Assembly: GCF_001544695.2 (NCBI RefSeq)
Contig: NZ_FCOM02000005.1
Coordinates: 124,001 to 188,000 of the forward strand
Length of the DNA: 64,000 nucleotides
Origin: Caballeronia arvi
GTDB lineage: Bacteria > Pseudomonadota > Gammaproteobacteria > Burkholderiales > Burkholderiaceae
Direction: 5' to 3'
Position numbers and translations under genes: made by a program. Position 1 is the first letter of the stretch. Each line of letters starts with the position of its first letter. Below, in pieces: positions 62,532 to 64,000 of this stretch. Below the pieces are notes generated by a model. The model had not been told where the DNA came from and searched no databases. It saw only the letters and a program-made list of their open reading frames with translations.

Positions 62532-64000
62532 CTACTCCACCAGTGCCTTGAAGGCGGCTTGGGACGGTTCGCTGTAGAACTCGATGCGGAGCTTGTCCAA
62601 CACTTCGGCCGGAAGTGCAGCGAAGTCACGGCTGTTCTCGGTCGGGATCAATACGCGGCGCGCGCCGGCGTCCATCGCAACTCGAAGTTTGTCGCCAAGC
62701 CCCTCGACCCTGGACAGCACGCCATGTAGGCTCATCTGCCCGAGCACGACCAACTGTGCGCCGATCGTACGGCCGAGCGTCGCGGAAAGTAGGGCGATGT
62801 AAAAGGCCATCCCGAGATCGTCCGCGTCGTTTCCGGGGGTCAACCTCATGACCTGAAGGCTGACGTCGTACTGGCCGAGATCGCGATCGAGACCGATCTT
62901 CTTGCCGTTCGCACGCAGGTAGTCGTACGACATGCGTGCGGACTCTCGGATGCCCTTCGACGTCATCCCAACGACGGCGAAACGTCCCCCGCCGGGCGCT
63001 ACAGAGCACTGAATCCGGAAGAGCGAGTAGCGACCCTCCGCGGGGTCGTGCCCCACGGTAAAGACGTCGCCTGGCGGAAGGGGGCTGTCAGGCAAGATCT
63101 GCGTCGAACCGAGCTCTTTGCACGTCACGAATGTTTCGTGGCGATTTTCCTTATCGATGTAGGACAGGTTCACCCGCGCATACTCGATACCGCCCATTCG
63201 GCGGAGTTGCTCCTTTACGCGCCGTCGAAGCTCAATCGAGAACTGAAGGTACTCCTCGATTTCGGCCTTCGTGCACTCTCCGTCCGGGTGCAGAAGCTTT
63301 ATCAGGCCGGAGGTCGACCTAGCAATAGCCTTTCGGTCGCGCTCCTCGACGTGGCTGCCGAGGTGGAAATGGCGGTCATAATGGTCCGCATAGCTGCGCG
63401 GCCTGAGCTCGTTGTGGAAGATCTCGGCGATGTAATCAGCAATGAAGCCCATATGGGCGGTAAAGTACCCAGGCTGCATCTTTGGCAGTTCCCACCCCGG
63501 AAGGTAGGCGTGCCAGCGGTCGTGGAATGCCATGTCGTTGCGGATCGTGTCCGGGAACGGCAGGAATAAGTGTGAAGTGCGCGCGATCGTCTCTACCTCG
63601 CCGTCCAAATTGCCATTGAAGACAAATCCCGCCTCACCCTGAATGGTTCCCTTCGCGCTGCCACGCGAGAACGACCCGAGCTCCATATAGTCTTTGTAGA
63701 GCTGCTTGTCCTCGGGCTTCTTGAAGTGCGATCCGGCGACCTCGTCGAATGCGACCAAGTCCCAGCGCGTAACGAGGCCCGGTTCGTAGGGTGGTGCGTT
63801 TGACGCGAAAAGCTTCGGGATCGTGACCTGGCCGCCTGAGAGCAAGATCGAGTAGGGCGACAGCTCGCGAAAGACGTACGATTTGCCTGTCCCGCGCGGG
63901 CCAAGCTCGACGAGGTTAAAGTTCTTTTCGACGAGTGGGACGAGACGCAAGAGGTAGAGCCACTTGCGGCGGGGTGTGAAGTCTGGATGAGCGGGCTCAT
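62532..64000 (-). CDS. brxL: BrxL, Lon-like AAA+ protein of BREX phage defence (5' end beyond window)
   Basis: The visible C-terminal 489 residues match BrxL of BREX systems (full length about 680). Seen: RRKWLYLLRLVPLVEKNF leading to NLVELGPRGTGKSYVF (Walker A), the segment ISGGQ-type SGGQVTIPKLF, Walker B WDLVAFDEVAGSHF, ELGSFSRGSAKGTIQGEAGFVFNGN, a lid region FHDRWHAYLPGWELPKM and a C-terminal Lon-protease-like domain (GMAFYIALLSATLGRTIGAQLVVLGQMSLHGVLSRVEGLGDKL). The Lon catalytic Ser (GPSAG) and Lys (GGLKEK) positions read as DDLG and EGLGDK, so proteolysis is doubtful. BrxL is usually the last BREX gene; its partners would lie beyond 64000. Confidence 0.88.
   Translation of the reverse strand, partial: EPAHPDFTPRRKWLYLLRLVPLVEKNFNLVELGPRGTGKSYVFRELSPYSILLSGGQVTIPKLFASNAPPYEPGLVTRWDLVAFDEVAGSHFKKPEDKQLYKDYMELGSFSRGSAKGTIQGEAGFVFNGNLDGEVETIARTSHLFLPFPDTIRNDMAFHDRWHAYLPGWELPKMQPGYFTAHMGFIADYIAEIFHNELRPRSYADHYDRHFHLGSHVEERDRKAIARSTSGLIKLLHPDGECTKAEIEEYLQFSIELRRRVKEQLRRMGGIEYARVNLSYIDKENRHETFVTCKELGSTQILPDSPLPPGDVFTVGHDPAEGRYSLFRIQCSVAPGGGRFAVVGMTSKGIRESARMSYDYLRANGKKIGLDRDLGQYDVSLQVMRLTPGNDADDLGMAFYIALLSATLGRTIGAQLVVLGQMSLHGVLSRVEGLGDKLRVAMDAGARRVLIPTENSRDFAALPAEVLDKLRIEFYSEPSQAAFKALVE

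Noticed and set aside
49889..64000. CRISPR array in the accessory region
   Set aside because: The only regular direct repeats are the five short iterons after trfA, without spacers of CRISPR size or cas genes.

Overview
The window is high-GC proteobacterial DNA of Burkholderiaceae type, most like Paraburkholderia, Caballeronia or Burkholderia. This is inferred from the gene content and the protein styles: E. coli-like GshA, HslUV, a DksA with one cysteine, DUF484-XerC, DapF-LpxL, divergent MetK, an H-NS protein of the YRDPESG...WSGRGKPPKW type, RlpA and YraN/RsmI/DiaA/DolP. It has two very different parts.

Positions 1 to about 49,750 are ordinary chromosome. In order: a lipoprotein fragment, gshA, ada, an intergenic small-RNA candidate, hslUV, dksA, a zinc-type COG0523 GTPase, an RlmI-like methylase, xerC-DUF484-dapF-lpxL, and metK behind a highly structured leader. 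Next come a PhyH dioxygenase, MscS, an aldo-keto reductase, fpr, a two-component pair and an APC permease. A seven-gene molybdenum hydroxylase operon of form II CO-dehydrogenase type follows (coxSLM, MoxR, VWA, CoxG, XdhC). Two Fur-box-controlled PepSY genes are separated by a dinD gene. The rest is srkA, two MFS transporters, a dienelactone hydrolase, a LivK-type binding protein, a frameshifted HugZ-like gene, an hns paralogue, a CDF transporter, an Lrp regulator, an exonuclease with an MBL hydrolase, rlpA, rsmI, yraN, diaA, a BON lipoprotein and a cytochrome c. This part ends in a tRNA-Ala(CGC) gene.

Right of the tRNA (49,890-64,000) the DNA becomes accessory and looks plasmid-derived. An HTH gene is coupled to a TrfA-family replication initiator, followed by five 22-23 bp iterons, a near-consensus DnaA box and an AT-rich stretch: a recognisable iteron origin. 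Then come a TraK-like protein, a sequence that matches the IncP/RP4 oriT closely from memory, and a TraJ homologue. No relaxase gene is visible. Two copies of a 13-bp KorB-type operator lie just beyond. Further on are small unknown genes, a 232-bp element bounded by 19-bp inverted repeats, a translationally coupled module ending in a tyrosine recombinase, an IS21-family element that appears to split a gene, a decayed serine resolvase, and the C-terminal three quarters of BrxL, the Lon-like AAA+ protein of BREX phage defence. BrxL reads leftward, so any remaining BREX genes would lie beyond position 64,000.

My reading is that an IncP-like mobilizable replicon inserted at, or was joined to, tRNA-Ala and carries a BREX-type defence cassette. 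The strongest unexplained regulatory signals in the chromosomal part are the metK leader, with a perfect 13-bp helix hiding the ribosome-binding site of a GTG start, and a roughly 60-nt RNA with two CUCCUCC motifs between ada and hslU.
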